DNA from: JADFOB01 sp964651325
GTDB lineage: Bacteria > Planctomycetota > Phycisphaerae > UBA1845
DNA length: 18,861 bases
Assembly: GCA_964651325.1 (NCBI GenBank)
Contig: CAZYXP010000056.1
Location: forward strand, 1-18,861
Direction: 5' to 3'
This document shows, one piece after another, positions 6,417 through 15,752 of this stretch; positions within the stretch are counted from its first letter, which is position 1; every line of letters starts with the position of its first letter. The notes under the pieces were generated by a model that saw nothing but the letters and a program-made list of their open reading frames with translations, was not told where the DNA came from and ran no database searches. Made by a program: the position numbers and the translations under genes.

Positions 6417-6872
6417 ATGCTCTCGCTGACGAGGAAATGCGATTACGCGTTGCTGGCCATGGTGGAATTGGCGCATTGCGACGCCAAACTGGCGAGCGCC
6501 CGGGGTATAGCAAGCGTGATCGGCGTGCCCCTACCGGTGCTGACGAACGTGCTGCATTTGCTGGTTCAGTGCGGATTGGTTGCCTCAAGAAAGGGCGCGC
6601 ACGGCGGTTATGCGTTAGCGCGAGGCCCCGATGACATCAATCTGGCCGATATCATTGACGGAGTCGAGGGCCCCGGGCGGCTGACGATGTGTTGCGCGCC
6701 CGAGATCGACGATTCCGAGGAGGACTGCACATTGACGGATTCGTGCCGGCTGAAAAGGCCGATCCGGAAAGTGCATGAGGGGATTCGCGAATACCTTTGC
6801 GGTGTTTCGCTGTCAGAGCTCGCATTTGAGCGCGAGATAGTAGAGTTGAGTTTGCCGGAGCGTTCCGGATAG
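6417..6872 (+). CDS. Rrf2-family iron-sulfur-responsive transcriptional regulator
   Basis: The 151 residues fit the Rrf2/IscR family. The N-terminal winged helix begins MLSLTRKCDYALLAMVEL and contains a recognition region and wing ending KGAHGGYALAR (59-69). A cysteine cluster follows, with C92, C93, C104 and C110, which could ligate an iron-sulfur cluster; IscR usually has C-x5-C-x5-C, so the 10-11 residue first gap is longer than classic. As first gene of the SUF operon it probably measures cluster status and adjusts transcription of the whole unit. A near-consensus promoter with an embedded palindrome lies directly upstream. The ATG at 6417 has only a weak ribosome site (AGG about 11 bases upstream). 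An overlapping ATG at 6410 is in another frame and gives no family match. Confidence 0.9.
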   Translation: MLSLTRKCDYALLAMVELAHCDAKLASARGIASVIGVPLPVLTNVLHLLVQCGLVASRKGAHGGYALARGPDDINLADIIDGVEGPGRLTMCCAPEIDDSEEDCTLTDSCRLKRPIRKVHEGIREYLCGVSLSELAFEREIVELSLPERSG

Positions 6873-6951
6873 CCATGAATACTGGCGCGGCGTCGCTTGG
6901 ACCGCTGAGGAACAGCGAATCGGCGGTGCCGCAATACACGGAGAAATGTCG

Positions 6952-7293
6952 ATGTCGATCGTTCTTACGGAAACGGCCGCCAAAGAGGTCAAGGGCCTTA
7001 TCGAGCAACAGGTAAATGGCTCTGAAGATCCCAAGGCTTATTATCTGCGGGTTGGCGTCAAGGGCGGCGGATGTAGCGGGTTTGGTTACTCGCTGGACCT
7101 GACCGAATCCAAGACGGAAGAGGACGAATCGTGGGATCAGCATGGTGTCAATGTGATCTGTGATCCAAAGAGCCTGCTGTACCTGGATGGTACGACCGTC
7201 GATTTCAAGGACGAGTTGATGGGCCGTGGGTTTGTCTTCACAAACCCCAACGCGACGAGCAGTTGCGGTTGTGGTAGCAGCTTCTCGGTCTAG
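6952..7293 (+). CDS. sufA: A-type iron-sulfur carrier (HesB/IscA/SufA family)
   Basis: The protein (113 aa) has the family's three conserved cysteines: one in GGGCSGFGY (C41) and the C-terminal C-G-C pair (C105, C107) followed by SSFSV. These bind a 2Fe-2S or 4Fe-4S cluster at a dimer interface, and the protein passes it to apo-targets. The length is typical. I prefer ATG 6952 because GGAG (6940-6943) lies 8 bases upstream; ATG 6946 would add MS with only 2 bases of spacing. It follows the regulator after about 80 bases, before sufB, so it is the carrier of this SUF system. It could equally be named iscA or erpA by sequence; the name rests on context. Confidence 0.92.
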   Translation: MSIVLTETAAKEVKGLIEQQVNGSEDPKAYYLRVGVKGGGCSGFGYSLDLTESKTEEDESWDQHGVNVICDPKSLLYLDGTTVDFKDELMGRGFVFTNPNATSSCGCGSSFSV

Positions 7294-7367
7294 TAGGCCG
7301 ATTGGGCGTGCGTCGGCGTTATCGGACCAGCCGGATCCGGGGCGACGCGATTGAGTTCCATCTGAAG

Positions 7368-7390
7368 CCCGCCCCCTTGGGGTGGGCGGG
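7368..7390 (+). other. GC hairpin between sufA and sufB
   Basis: CCCGCCC (7368-7374) pairs perfectly with GGGCGGG (7384-7390) around a 9-base loop. There is no T-tract. Placed in the 137-base gap, it could limit read-through or protect the upstream mRNA segment so that sufA and sufB are expressed at different levels. Confidence 0.45.
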
Positions 7391-7430
7391 GAATCTGTAT
7401 CACCGCGCAGGAATTGGAGCAAACAAACGG

Positions 7431-8879
<1,449 letters not shown>

Positions 8880-8929
8880 CGCGCGGGGCATGTCTTCACC
8901 GCCAAAAATGAAAAGGAATATTCAGGAAG

Positions 8930-9682
<753 letters not shown>

Positions 9683-9705
9683 GTCGCCAACTCCACAGGC
9701 GATCG

Positions 9706-9728
9706 ATCCGAACCGCGACCGTGAGGGA
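9706..9728. repeat. Half copy (left arm) of palindromic element family 1, copy B
   Basis: These 23 bases match the left arms at 3670-3692 and 13338-13360 with two or three differences. No right arm is found before sufD. It sits within the SUF operon, between sufC and sufD. Confidence 0.75.
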
Positions 9729-9775
9729 GCGGCCCTCAAGTAACAGCAGACAACGCGCTATCGAGCAAACTCATT

Positions 9776-9781
9776 AAGGAG
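9776..9781 (+). promoter_or_regulatory. Strong Shine-Dalgarno-like site without a start codon, upstream of sufD
   Basis: AAGGAG is followed after 5 bases by GCG TCG AAA CAA GAG AAG, in frame with sufD and without stops to the ATG at 9823. A start codon where the GCG stands would give a 12-residue longer SufD. It may be a chance match, a lost start or a sequence error. Confidence 0.3.
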
Positions 9782-9822
9782 CAACCGCGTCGAAACAAGA
9801 GAAGCCCCTCGGCGCGGGATCA

Positions 9823-11163
9823 ATGATGATGGATCAGATGCAGCAAGCAAATGCTTATCGTACGGAGTTTGAGCGGCTTTGCGCCGAGCGCGCTGCCGGC
9901 GAGCCAACCTCGTTTCATCAGAAGCGGCGGGACGCGTGGGCGCGTTTCGAATCGCTAGGGTTCCCCAAGTCTTCCGACGAAGATTGGCGATTCACCAACA
10001 TCGCCGAGCTCGCGCGGACCGAGTTTCAACCCGGACACGCCCGGCAAGCACACTGCGCGCCCAAGGACTTAGAACCATACACGTTGCCCGACGCCGCGGC
10101 CACGCTGGTCTTCCTCAACGGTCGCTTTCAAAAGGAAGCCTCCCGCCGTGCGGCGTTGCCGGCCGGCATGGTGGTGGAGGAACTAGGCGGAGCCATGGCG
10201 TCCGATGGGTCCGCCGCCTCCGCGCATTTGTCACGGGTCGCGAGTTACGACGAATACGCGCTCGTGGCGCTGAACACAGCCTTACTGACAGACGGCGCGT
10301 CGGTCTTCGTCCCGCGCGAGGCGTGCGTGGAAGGACCGATCCAGCTGCTGTTCGTTTCCGAGCCCGGCAGCGAGCCCATGGTGACCCATCCGCGAGTCCT
10401 GATCGTGACGGAACCTGGAAGCAGCGTGTCGATCGTGGAAACCTACGTCGGCAGCGGTCGCTACTTCACCAACGCGGTCACAGAGATAGAAGCAGGCGCC
10501 GGCTCCATCATTGATCATTACAAGATTGGGCGCGAAAGCAATGACGCGTACCACCTTTCAACCCTAGCCATTTCGCAAGGGCGTGACAGCCGCGTCTGCT
10601 CCCAAGTCGTTGCGATCAGCGGCAAGCTTGCGCGACACGACATCAACACGCGTTTCGCCGGCGAGGGGGGAAACTGCAATTTGCGCGGGCTAAGCGTGGT
10701 CGGTGGTGACCGCCACGTGGACAATCATTTGCGCATCGATCACGCCAGTGCCCATTGCGACAGTCGCGAGTTCTTCAAGAGCGTGGTCGGCGACAAGGGG
10801 CGAAGCGTGTTCACCGGGCGCATCATGGTGCGTGAAGGGGCTCAAAAGACCGACGCCAAACAGACCAATCAGAGTTTGCTTCTTTCGAACGACGCTCGCG
10901 TCGAAAGCCGCCCGCAATTGGAAATTCTTGCCGATGATGTGAAATGCACGCACGGCGCAACGGTCGGCCAGATCGACGACGCGGCCTTGTTTTACTTGCA
11001 ATCACGCGGCTTGTCCGCGGAAGCCGCGAGAAACTTGTTGATCTACGGCTTTGCGCGAGCGTGCCTTGATGAAATCAACATCGATTCGTTGAAGCGTCAA
11101 ATGGAGGAGCTTGTGTTGTCCGGGCTCGACAAGCTCTCAGGGCCGAGCGCCACGAAAGGCTGA
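9823..11163 (+). CDS. sufD: Fe-S cluster assembly protein SufD
   Basis: The 446 residues form the SufB/SufD-type beta-helix protein. SufD pairs with SufB in the SufBC2D scaffold and is linked to iron acquisition and cluster formation; His377 in VKCTHGATVG corresponds to the functional His of E. coli SufD. The N-terminal region (FPKSSDEDWRFTNIAELA) and the end (AALFYLQSRGLSAEAARNLLIYGFA) are typical. Three starts are possible (9823, 9826, 9829), all giving MDQMQQAN; ribosome binding is weak at each. A strong AAGGAG site at 9776-9781, in frame but with no start codon at the right distance, suggests that the 5' end deserves checking. sufS begins five bases after its stop. Confidence 0.95.
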   Translation: MMMDQMQQANAYRTEFERLCAERAAGEPTSFHQKRRDAWARFESLGFPKSSDEDWRFTNIAELARTEFQPGHARQAHCAPKDLEPYTLPDAAATLVFLNGRFQKEASRRAALPAGMVVEELGGAMASDGSAASAHLSRVASYDEYALVALNTALLTDGASVFVPREACVEGPIQLLFVSEPGSEPMVTHPRVLIVTEPGSSVSIVETYVGSGRYFTNAVTEIEAGAGSIIDHYKIGRESNDAYHLSTLAISQGRDSRVCSQVVAISGKLARHDINTRFAGEGGNCNLRGLSVVGGDRHVDNHLRIDHASAHCDSREFFKSVVGDKGRSVFTGRIMVREGAQKTDAKQTNQSLLLSNDARVESRPQLEILADDVKCTHGATVGQIDDAALFYLQSRGLSAEAARNLLIYGFARACLDEINIDSLKRQMEELVLSGLDKLSGPSATKG

Positions 11164-11168
11164 ACACC

Positions 11169-12458
11169 TTGAAATCCACGAAGACGGCAGCCGGCGGAAA
11201 TGCCACGGCCGACCACAAGGACAAGTGCATCGCCATGGGGGCATGGGATGTCGCCGCCGTCCGCCGGGATTTCCCAATACTTGGCGAAACGGTCAACGAC
11301 AAGCCGCTGGTGTACCTTGACAACGCGGCCACCGCTCAAAAGCCCCAATGCGTGATCGACGCGCTTGCCAGATTCTACACCACCCAAAACGCCAACATTC
11401 ACCGCGGCGTGCACGCACTCAGCGTGCTGGCCACCGATGAATACGAAAAGGCCCGCAGGACGGTGCAGCGGCACATTGGCGCGGCCGATTGGCGGGAAAT
11501 TGTGTTTGTTCGCGGCGCCACAGAGGGCATCAACCTGGTGGCCGCAGCGTATGGGGTTGGCGCGGTCGGGCCGGGCGACGAAATCATCGTGTCGCAGATG
11601 GAACATCATTCCAACATTGTGCCTTGGCAGATGCTGTGCAAGCAGGTCGGAGCCGTGCTCCGCGTGCTTCCCCTGGATGATTCGGGCGCGTTGCGGCTCG
11701 ATGAATTTGCGAGACTGCTGGGCGCACGAACCAAGATTGTCGCGGTTACCCACATCTCCAACAGCCTCGGGACGATCAACCCCATCAACGAAATCGTGGC
11801 ACTCGGACATGCCGCCGGCGCTAAGGTGTTGGTGGACGGGGCTCAGGCGATTCCGCACATGGCGGTTGACGTGCGCGCGATGGATTGCGACTTCTACGTC
11901 TTTTCCAGCCATAAAGCGTACGGGCCGACCGGCGCGGGCGCTTTGTATGCCAAGCTTGATCTCCTGGAATTGATGCAGCCGTATCAAAGCGGCGGCGAAA
12001 TGATTCGATCGGTCACGTTTGAGGAAACGACGTACAACGACGTGCCGTTTCGCTTCGAGGCAGGAACACCCAACATCGCCGGCGCGATCGGCCTCGGGGC
12101 TGCACTGACGTATTTACAGGGCATCGGGCTCGATCAAATCCGGGCGTATGAGGCGGAATTGCTGGATTACGCGACCATGCGCATCGGTGAGATTGAGGGC
12201 GTCCGTATTCTGGGCACGGCCGATGCCAAGGCGGCCGTGGTTTCTTTGCTTGTCGATGGCGTTCATGCACACGACGTAGGCACGATTCTCGATCAGCAAG
12301 GCGTGGCGGTGCGCACGGGGCATCATTGCACCCAACCGGTGATGGAGCACTTCGGGGTCGAGGCCACCACGCGGGCATCCTTGGCGATGTACAACACCAA
12401 AGCGGAAATCGATACCCTGGTGGCCGGGATCAAACACGTACTCGAGATGTTTTCATGA
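11169..12458 (+). CDS. sufS: Cysteine desulfurase SufS (class V aminotransferase fold)
   Basis: SufS takes sulfur from L-cysteine with PLP, forming a persulfide and alanine. Numbered from the TTG start (429 aa), Lys249 in SSHKAYGPTG would bind PLP, Asp223 (LVDGAQ) and His147 (MEHHSN) support the cofactor, and Cys387 in RTGHHCTQP is the persulfide residue. The SHKxYGP and RTGxHC forms mark it as group II (SufS) rather than IscS. TTG 11169 has AAAGG 9 bases upstream; ATG 11235 (MGAWDVAAVRRDFPIL) matches the usual family N-terminus better but has poorer ribosome spacing, so the start is unsettled. The stop overlaps the sufU start, which fits their working as partners. Confidence 0.96.
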   Translation: MKSTKTAAGGNATADHKDKCIAMGAWDVAAVRRDFPILGETVNDKPLVYLDNAATAQKPQCVIDALARFYTTQNANIHRGVHALSVLATDEYEKARRTVQRHIGAADWREIVFVRGATEGINLVAAAYGVGAVGPGDEIIVSQMEHHSNIVPWQMLCKQVGAVLRVLPLDDSGALRLDEFARLLGARTKIVAVTHISNSLGTINPINEIVALGHAAGAKVLVDGAQAIPHMAVDVRAMDCDFYVFSSHKAYGPTGAGALYAKLDLLELMQPYQSGGEMIRSVTFEETTYNDVPFRFEAGTPNIAGAIGLGAALTYLQGIGLDQIRAYEAELLDYATMRIGEIEGVRILGTADAKAAVVSLLVDGVHAHDVGTILDQQGVAVRTGHHCTQPVMEHFGVEATTRASLAMYNTKAEIDTLVAGIKHVLEMFS

Positions 12459-12910
12459 TGACCGAGCTACCCGACCTCTACCAGGAATTGATTCTGGACC
12501 ACAACCGAAGGCCGCGGAACCAGCGGTGCATGGAAGGCGCCGACTGCAAGGCAGACGGCTACAACCCGTTGTGCGGGGATCGCATTACGGTTTACCTGAA
12601 GGTCGAAGACGGCTTGATCGCCGACATTTCCTTTGAAGGCGGCGGTTGCGCCATTTCCACGGCGTCGGCGTCGCTGATGACGCAATCACTCAAGGGCAAG
12701 TCCGTGGAACAGGCGAGCAAGCTGTTCAAGAAGTTTCAGGCCGTTGCGACCGGAACCGCGCCCGATGAAACCAATGCGACGGCACTGGGAAAGCTGGCAG
12801 TGTTCGGCGGCGTATCGAAGTACCCCGCCCGCGTGAAGTGCGCCACATTAGCTTGGCACACCATCAAAGAGGCACTTGCGGGCGGCGGACACACGGTAAG
12901 CACCGAATAA
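12455..12910 (+). CDS. sufU: Zinc-dependent sulfurtransferase SufU
   Basis: The 151 residues belong to the SufU branch of the NifU-N/IscU fold. The zinc ligands of SufU are in place: Cys40 and Asp42 (NPLCGD), Cys65 (GGGCAIS) and Cys129 (VKCATLAW). The insert between the second and third cysteine (TQSLKGKSVEQASKLFKKF) is the feature that separates SufU from IscU. SufU accepts the persulfide from SufS by zinc-ligand swapping and passes sulfur to SufB, replacing SufE. Its ATG overlaps the sufS stop as ATGA; ATG 12458 is an alternative. The frame extends upstream to 12326 only as a shadow of sufS. Confidence 0.95.
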   Translation: MMTELPDLYQELILDHNRRPRNQRCMEGADCKADGYNPLCGDRITVYLKVEDGLIADISFEGGGCAISTASASLMTQSLKGKSVEQASKLFKKFQAVATGTAPDETNATALGKLAVFGGVSKYPARVKCATLAWHTIKEALAGGGHTVSTE

Positions 12911-12962
12911 CGAGGGCTGCGCAGCCTGCCCGGACGGCGAAATCCTACAAGGAAAACGTAGC

Positions 12963-13310
12963 ATGGAAGATGAAACACAGCCCATCACGCCTGTCGAAGA
13001 CATCCAGCGGCAGGCCCTCAAGGCCGCCGTAGAGGTCGTCTTGCGGACCGTCTACGATCCGGAGATTCCGGTCGACATCTACGAGCTCGGTTTAGTTTAC
13101 GGCGTCACAGTGGAGGCCGATGGCGACGTTGCCATCGAAATGACCCTGACCTCGCCAATGTGTCCGGTCGCCGGATCGCTTCCGGGCGAGGTGGAGCAGA
13201 AGGTCATGACCGTCGATGGCGTGAACAAGGCCATCGTAACGCTCGTCTGGGATCCGCCCTGGTCGCCCGAGCGTATGAGCGAGGCCGCAAGGCTAAAACT
13301 CAATCTCTAA
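12963..13310 (+). CDS. sufT: SufT / MIP18-family (DUF59) Fe-S maturation protein
   Basis: The 115-residue protein is a single DUF59 domain. Hallmarks are DPEIPVDIYELGLVY (32-46), MTLTSPMCPVAGSLPGEVE with Cys67, and the final VWDPPWSPERMSEAAR. In Staphylococcus and in mycobacteria SufT is an accessory factor for cluster delivery to some targets, and eukaryotic MIP18 acts in the CIA pathway. It is not a scaffold itself. AAGGA lies about 10 bases before ATG 12963, and it follows sufU after 52 bases, so it is the last gene of the operon. Its position supports the SufT name over other DUF59 members such as PaaD. Confidence 0.93.
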   Translation: MEDETQPITPVEDIQRQALKAAVEVVLRTVYDPEIPVDIYELGLVYGVTVEADGDVAIEMTLTSPMCPVAGSLPGEVEQKVMTVDGVNKAIVTLVWDPPWSPERMSEAARLKLNL

Positions 13311-13337
13311 CGAGGTGCGCCAAACAGAGGGCATCTC

Positions 13338-13426
13338 ATCCGAACCACGACCGTAAGGGAGTGACGGGTCGGTCTTGTGACCTGGGGCAATTGACAGTGC
13401 CGCTTCATGACGGGCGCGGTTCGGAT
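13338..13426. repeat. Palindromic element, family 1, copy C
   Basis: Inverted repeat arms at 13338-13360 and 13404-13426. The arms match copy A nearly base for base, including the extended right end that begins GCCGCTTC, while the centre differs in length and sequence. It lies between the convergent ends of sufT and recJ and could fold as one large hairpin acting on both transcripts. Confidence 0.85.
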
Positions 13427-13453
13427 TGCTGATTCGGAGCTAGTCAATCCGCC

Positions 13454-13493
13454 ACTTTGCGTCCTCTTTGTGCCTTCGTGTCTTGGTGGTGAA
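13454..13493. repeat. Octamer-like degenerate tandem repeat
   Basis: On the minus strand the units CACCAAGA, CACGAAGG, CACAAAGA and then GGACGCAAAG follow one another. This type of CACxAAG phrase is a recurrent dispersed repeat in several bacterial groups. No coding role is visible. Confidence 0.5.
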
Positions 13494-13517
13494 TCCGCAA
13501 GCCGAGGCAGGGCGCGC

Positions 13518-15293
13518 TCAATCAGGGAACTTGAAATCAAGGATCTGCAGCTCCACGCTGCGTCGTCCGCCGAAGTCACTAATGATCGGTTCGAAAGCGA
13601 CCTTGCAGCGGCGATGGCGCTTGAGCTCGTTTAGCGCCTCGCCCAGACCGAATCCGATCGCCTTGAGCGTGACGCCATCTTGCGAGAAAACGGCTTGCAG
13701 ATGACTGCCGGTTTGCCCCACACATCGCGGCTCGCTGGCAAGCTGAAGCCACCGCGTCGCAAGCCGCGGCTTCGGATTTTCGCATCCGAAGGGCCCCAGG
13801 CGCCCAATGGATTGAACCACCGGCAGGCTGAGTTCGTTTAAATGGACTTCCGCGTCGATGTTTATCTTCGGGATCAGATCGCGACCGGTCAGCCGGTTGT
13901 TGGCCACGGCAACGAAGCGGTCGGCAAAGGCATCAAACCGGTCTCTTGCCACGCGTAGGCCGGCCGCCATGGCATGCCCACCGTGGCTGAGCAGGTCCTC
14001 ATCGCATTCGCGAAACGCGTCGGCCAGGTGGAAATGGGCGACGCTCCTAGCAGAGCCCTGCCCCTGCCCGTTGGCAAAAGCCACGACAACCGTGGGGCGA
14101 TGAAACCGTCCGACGAGCCTAGCGGCCACGATGCCGATGACCCCGGGGTGCCAGCCCTCATGGCCGACCACAATAGCGCGCCGCGCATCGCAGGCCAGGC
14201 CGTTTTTCTCCACCATGGCCACGGCTTGGCTGGTGATCTTCCGCTCGGTCGCCTGTCGAGTCCGATTGTGGTCATCCAGATAGGCAGCGATCTCTGTAGC
14301 CCTCTTGCCATCGGCGGTGGTAAACAACTCAATCGCGAGATCGGCGTGGCCCATGCGACCGGCCGCGTTGATTCGCGGAGCGAGCTTGAAGCCGACCTCG
14401 TACCCACCGATGGCCTGCCCGCGCAACCCGACGGACTCCATCAAAGCGACAAGGCCGGGGATTTTGGAGCGACTGAGCCGCTCGAGCCCATGCGTTGCAA
14501 TGATGCGATTTTCGCCGCGCAGGGGAACAACGTCTGCAATCGTGCCCAAGGCGGCCAACGGCAGCAAGTCGGAGAGAAGTTCGCGAAAATCGGGGGCGAC
14601 TCGTTCACTGCCTGAAAGTTCCTGGCCGATGGCCCACGCGAGTTTGAAGGCCACGCCCGCGCCGCATAGGTGGGGATTGGGATAAGCTCCGCCCAGGCCC
14701 GGATGAACAATGGCGGCGGCGATGGGCAAAGGCTCATGCCATTGATGATGATCGGTAATAATCAGTGAGACGCCGAGCCGCGCCAACTCGGCCGCCGCCT
14801 CGTGACCGGTCATACCGCAATCGGTTGTAACGACGAGTTGGGCCCCCTGCTCGGCCAGCGCAATGCACGCGGCGGTATTGAGCCCATAGCCCTCTTCAAT
14901 TCGATGGGGAACATAGCACGACACCGCGGCGCCCGCATGGTGCAGCATATGCCAGAGAATGGCCACGCCCGTGGTCCCGTCCACGTCGTAGTCACCGTAG
15001 AGTACGATTTTTCGGTTGGCTCGAATCGCTTCGACGATCAAACGGGCGGCATCCGTCGTGCCTTGCAAGGTGTTGGGCGGCAAAAGATCCGTCAGTTGCG
15101 GGGAAAGAAAGGCGCGAACATCGGACTCGGAGGTGATCCCGCGCTTTTGAAGAAGCCTGTCTAGAAGTGGAAGGGGCTCGGTAGTGCTTGCGGTTGGGCA
15201 GGCCGTTTCCACCCCCGGCAGCGAGGAAGATGACGCCGATGCGCCGGCCAACGACAGCGCGGGTTGCGATGGGAGAATCCATTCCTTAGCCAT
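13518..15293 (-). CDS. recJ: Single-stranded-DNA-specific 5'-3' exonuclease RecJ
   Basis: RecJ degrades single-stranded DNA from 5' ends in recombination and mismatch repair. The 591-residue product has the DHH-family metal motifs: DYDVDG (101-106), DCG (158-160) and DHH (181-183), then NAAGRMGHADLA. The DHHA1 part carries GQGSARS and HGGHAMAAG, followed by the OB-like C-terminal domain (GPFGCENPKP). ATG 15293 (MAKEWILPSQ) gives the usual RecJ length; the open frame continues to 15932, but those 213 residues are Arg/Pro-rich and overlap the divergent zinc peptidase gene on the other strand, so I exclude them. The ribosome site is weak. It is convergent with the SUF operon and shares no evident function with it. 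Confidence 0.96.
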   Translation of the reverse strand: MAKEWILPSQPALSLAGASASSSSLPGVETACPTASTTEPLPLLDRLLQKRGITSESDVRAFLSPQLTDLLPPNTLQGTTDAARLIVEAIRANRKIVLYGDYDVDGTTGVAILWHMLHHAGAAVSCYVPHRIEEGYGLNTAACIALAEQGAQLVVTTDCGMTGHEAAAELARLGVSLIITDHHQWHEPLPIAAAIVHPGLGGAYPNPHLCGAGVAFKLAWAIGQELSGSERVAPDFRELLSDLLPLAALGTIADVVPLRGENRIIATHGLERLSRSKIPGLVALMESVGLRGQAIGGYEVGFKLAPRINAAGRMGHADLAIELFTTADGKRATEIAAYLDDHNRTRQATERKITSQAVAMVEKNGLACDARRAIVVGHEGWHPGVIGIVAARLVGRFHRPTVVVAFANGQGQGSARSVAHFHLADAFRECDEDLLSHGGHAMAAGLRVARDRFDAFADRFVAVANNRLTGRDLIPKINIDAEVHLNELSLPVVQSIGRLGPFGCENPKPRLATRWLQLASEPRCVGQTGSHLQAVFSQDGVTLKAIGFGLGEALNELKRHRRCKVAFEPIISDFGGRRSVELQILDFKFPD

Positions 15294-15310
15294 CTGCTCG
15301 ACCCCAAACC

Positions 15311-15370
15311 CCGTTTTCCAAACGGAGTATTCGCGTTTTGCCCGAGGCGGGCAAGCCCACCGGAGGCGGG
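15311..15370 (-). repeat. Run of three small hairpins in the recJ leader
   Basis: CCGTTT-TCC-AAACGG (15311-15325), GCCCG-AGG-CGGGC (15340-15352) and CCCACC-GGA-GGCGGG (15356-15370, one G-T pair in the minus-strand RNA) lie 18-77 bases before the recJ start codon. They may form a structured 5' end or be degenerate repeat units. Confidence 0.45.
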
Positions 15371-15458
15371 AGTATAGGCGACCAGATGGAACCGGTAAAG
15401 ATGGTCCCAAGGAAGGCCGATGAAGTCTGATCCGTGACGGAATCGGCGGCCGTGATTG

Positions 15459-15473
15459 CAGGCTGAAGGCCTG
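15459..15473. repeat. Short GC hairpin CAGGC-TGAAG-GCCTG
   Basis: Five-base arms with a TGAAG loop. Stem and size resemble the units of the 16505-16568 element, so it may be a single relic of that family. Confidence 0.4.
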
Positions 15474-15752
15474 AAAAGCAGCAGCCGGGGGCAAGCCCAG
15501 CGGCACGCCCGTGCGGGCTGCCCGGGCCCCAAGGCTCAACACCGGTCGTTGCGACGAAATCTTACATAACGGGCTTCCTTTTCGCCGATGCGCCCCTATA
15601 AATAGCAGCGAATCGAGAATACGACGATGGGCGCGATCCAATCGCCGAGACGTGCCAACGCAGTCTCGCCGATGGCGTGGCCGTGGGAGCGGGTGCAATC
15701 GCTCCTCTATTGAAAGGCGCAGACCGCCGGGGCGCGGAGCGAGGACGCAAAG

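Larger units (their letters stand above)
15294..15752. other. Divergent intergenic region recJ / yugP-like gene
   Basis: I see no gene in these 459 bases. They hold a series of small hairpins near recJ (15311-15325, 15340-15352, 15356-15370), another at 15459-15473, and a GC-rich stretch with imperfect inverted repeats (about 15481-15540). TATAAATA at 15597-15604 could be a -10 box for the plus-strand peptidase, but no good -35 is present. Confidence 0.5.

Noticed and set aside
6410..6634. Alternative start ATG at 6410 before the regulator
   Set aside because: It is in a different frame and its product has no Rrf2 features, whereas the frame from 6417 matches the family from the first residues.
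7302..7430. 43-residue N-terminal extension of SufB
   Set aside because: The sequence is basic and unlike the family, includes the GC hairpin, and ATG 7431 gives a normal SufB start.
12326..12454. Upstream extension of SufU inside sufS
   Set aside because: It is a shadow of the sufS frame; the ATGA overlap at 12455 gives the family N-terminus.
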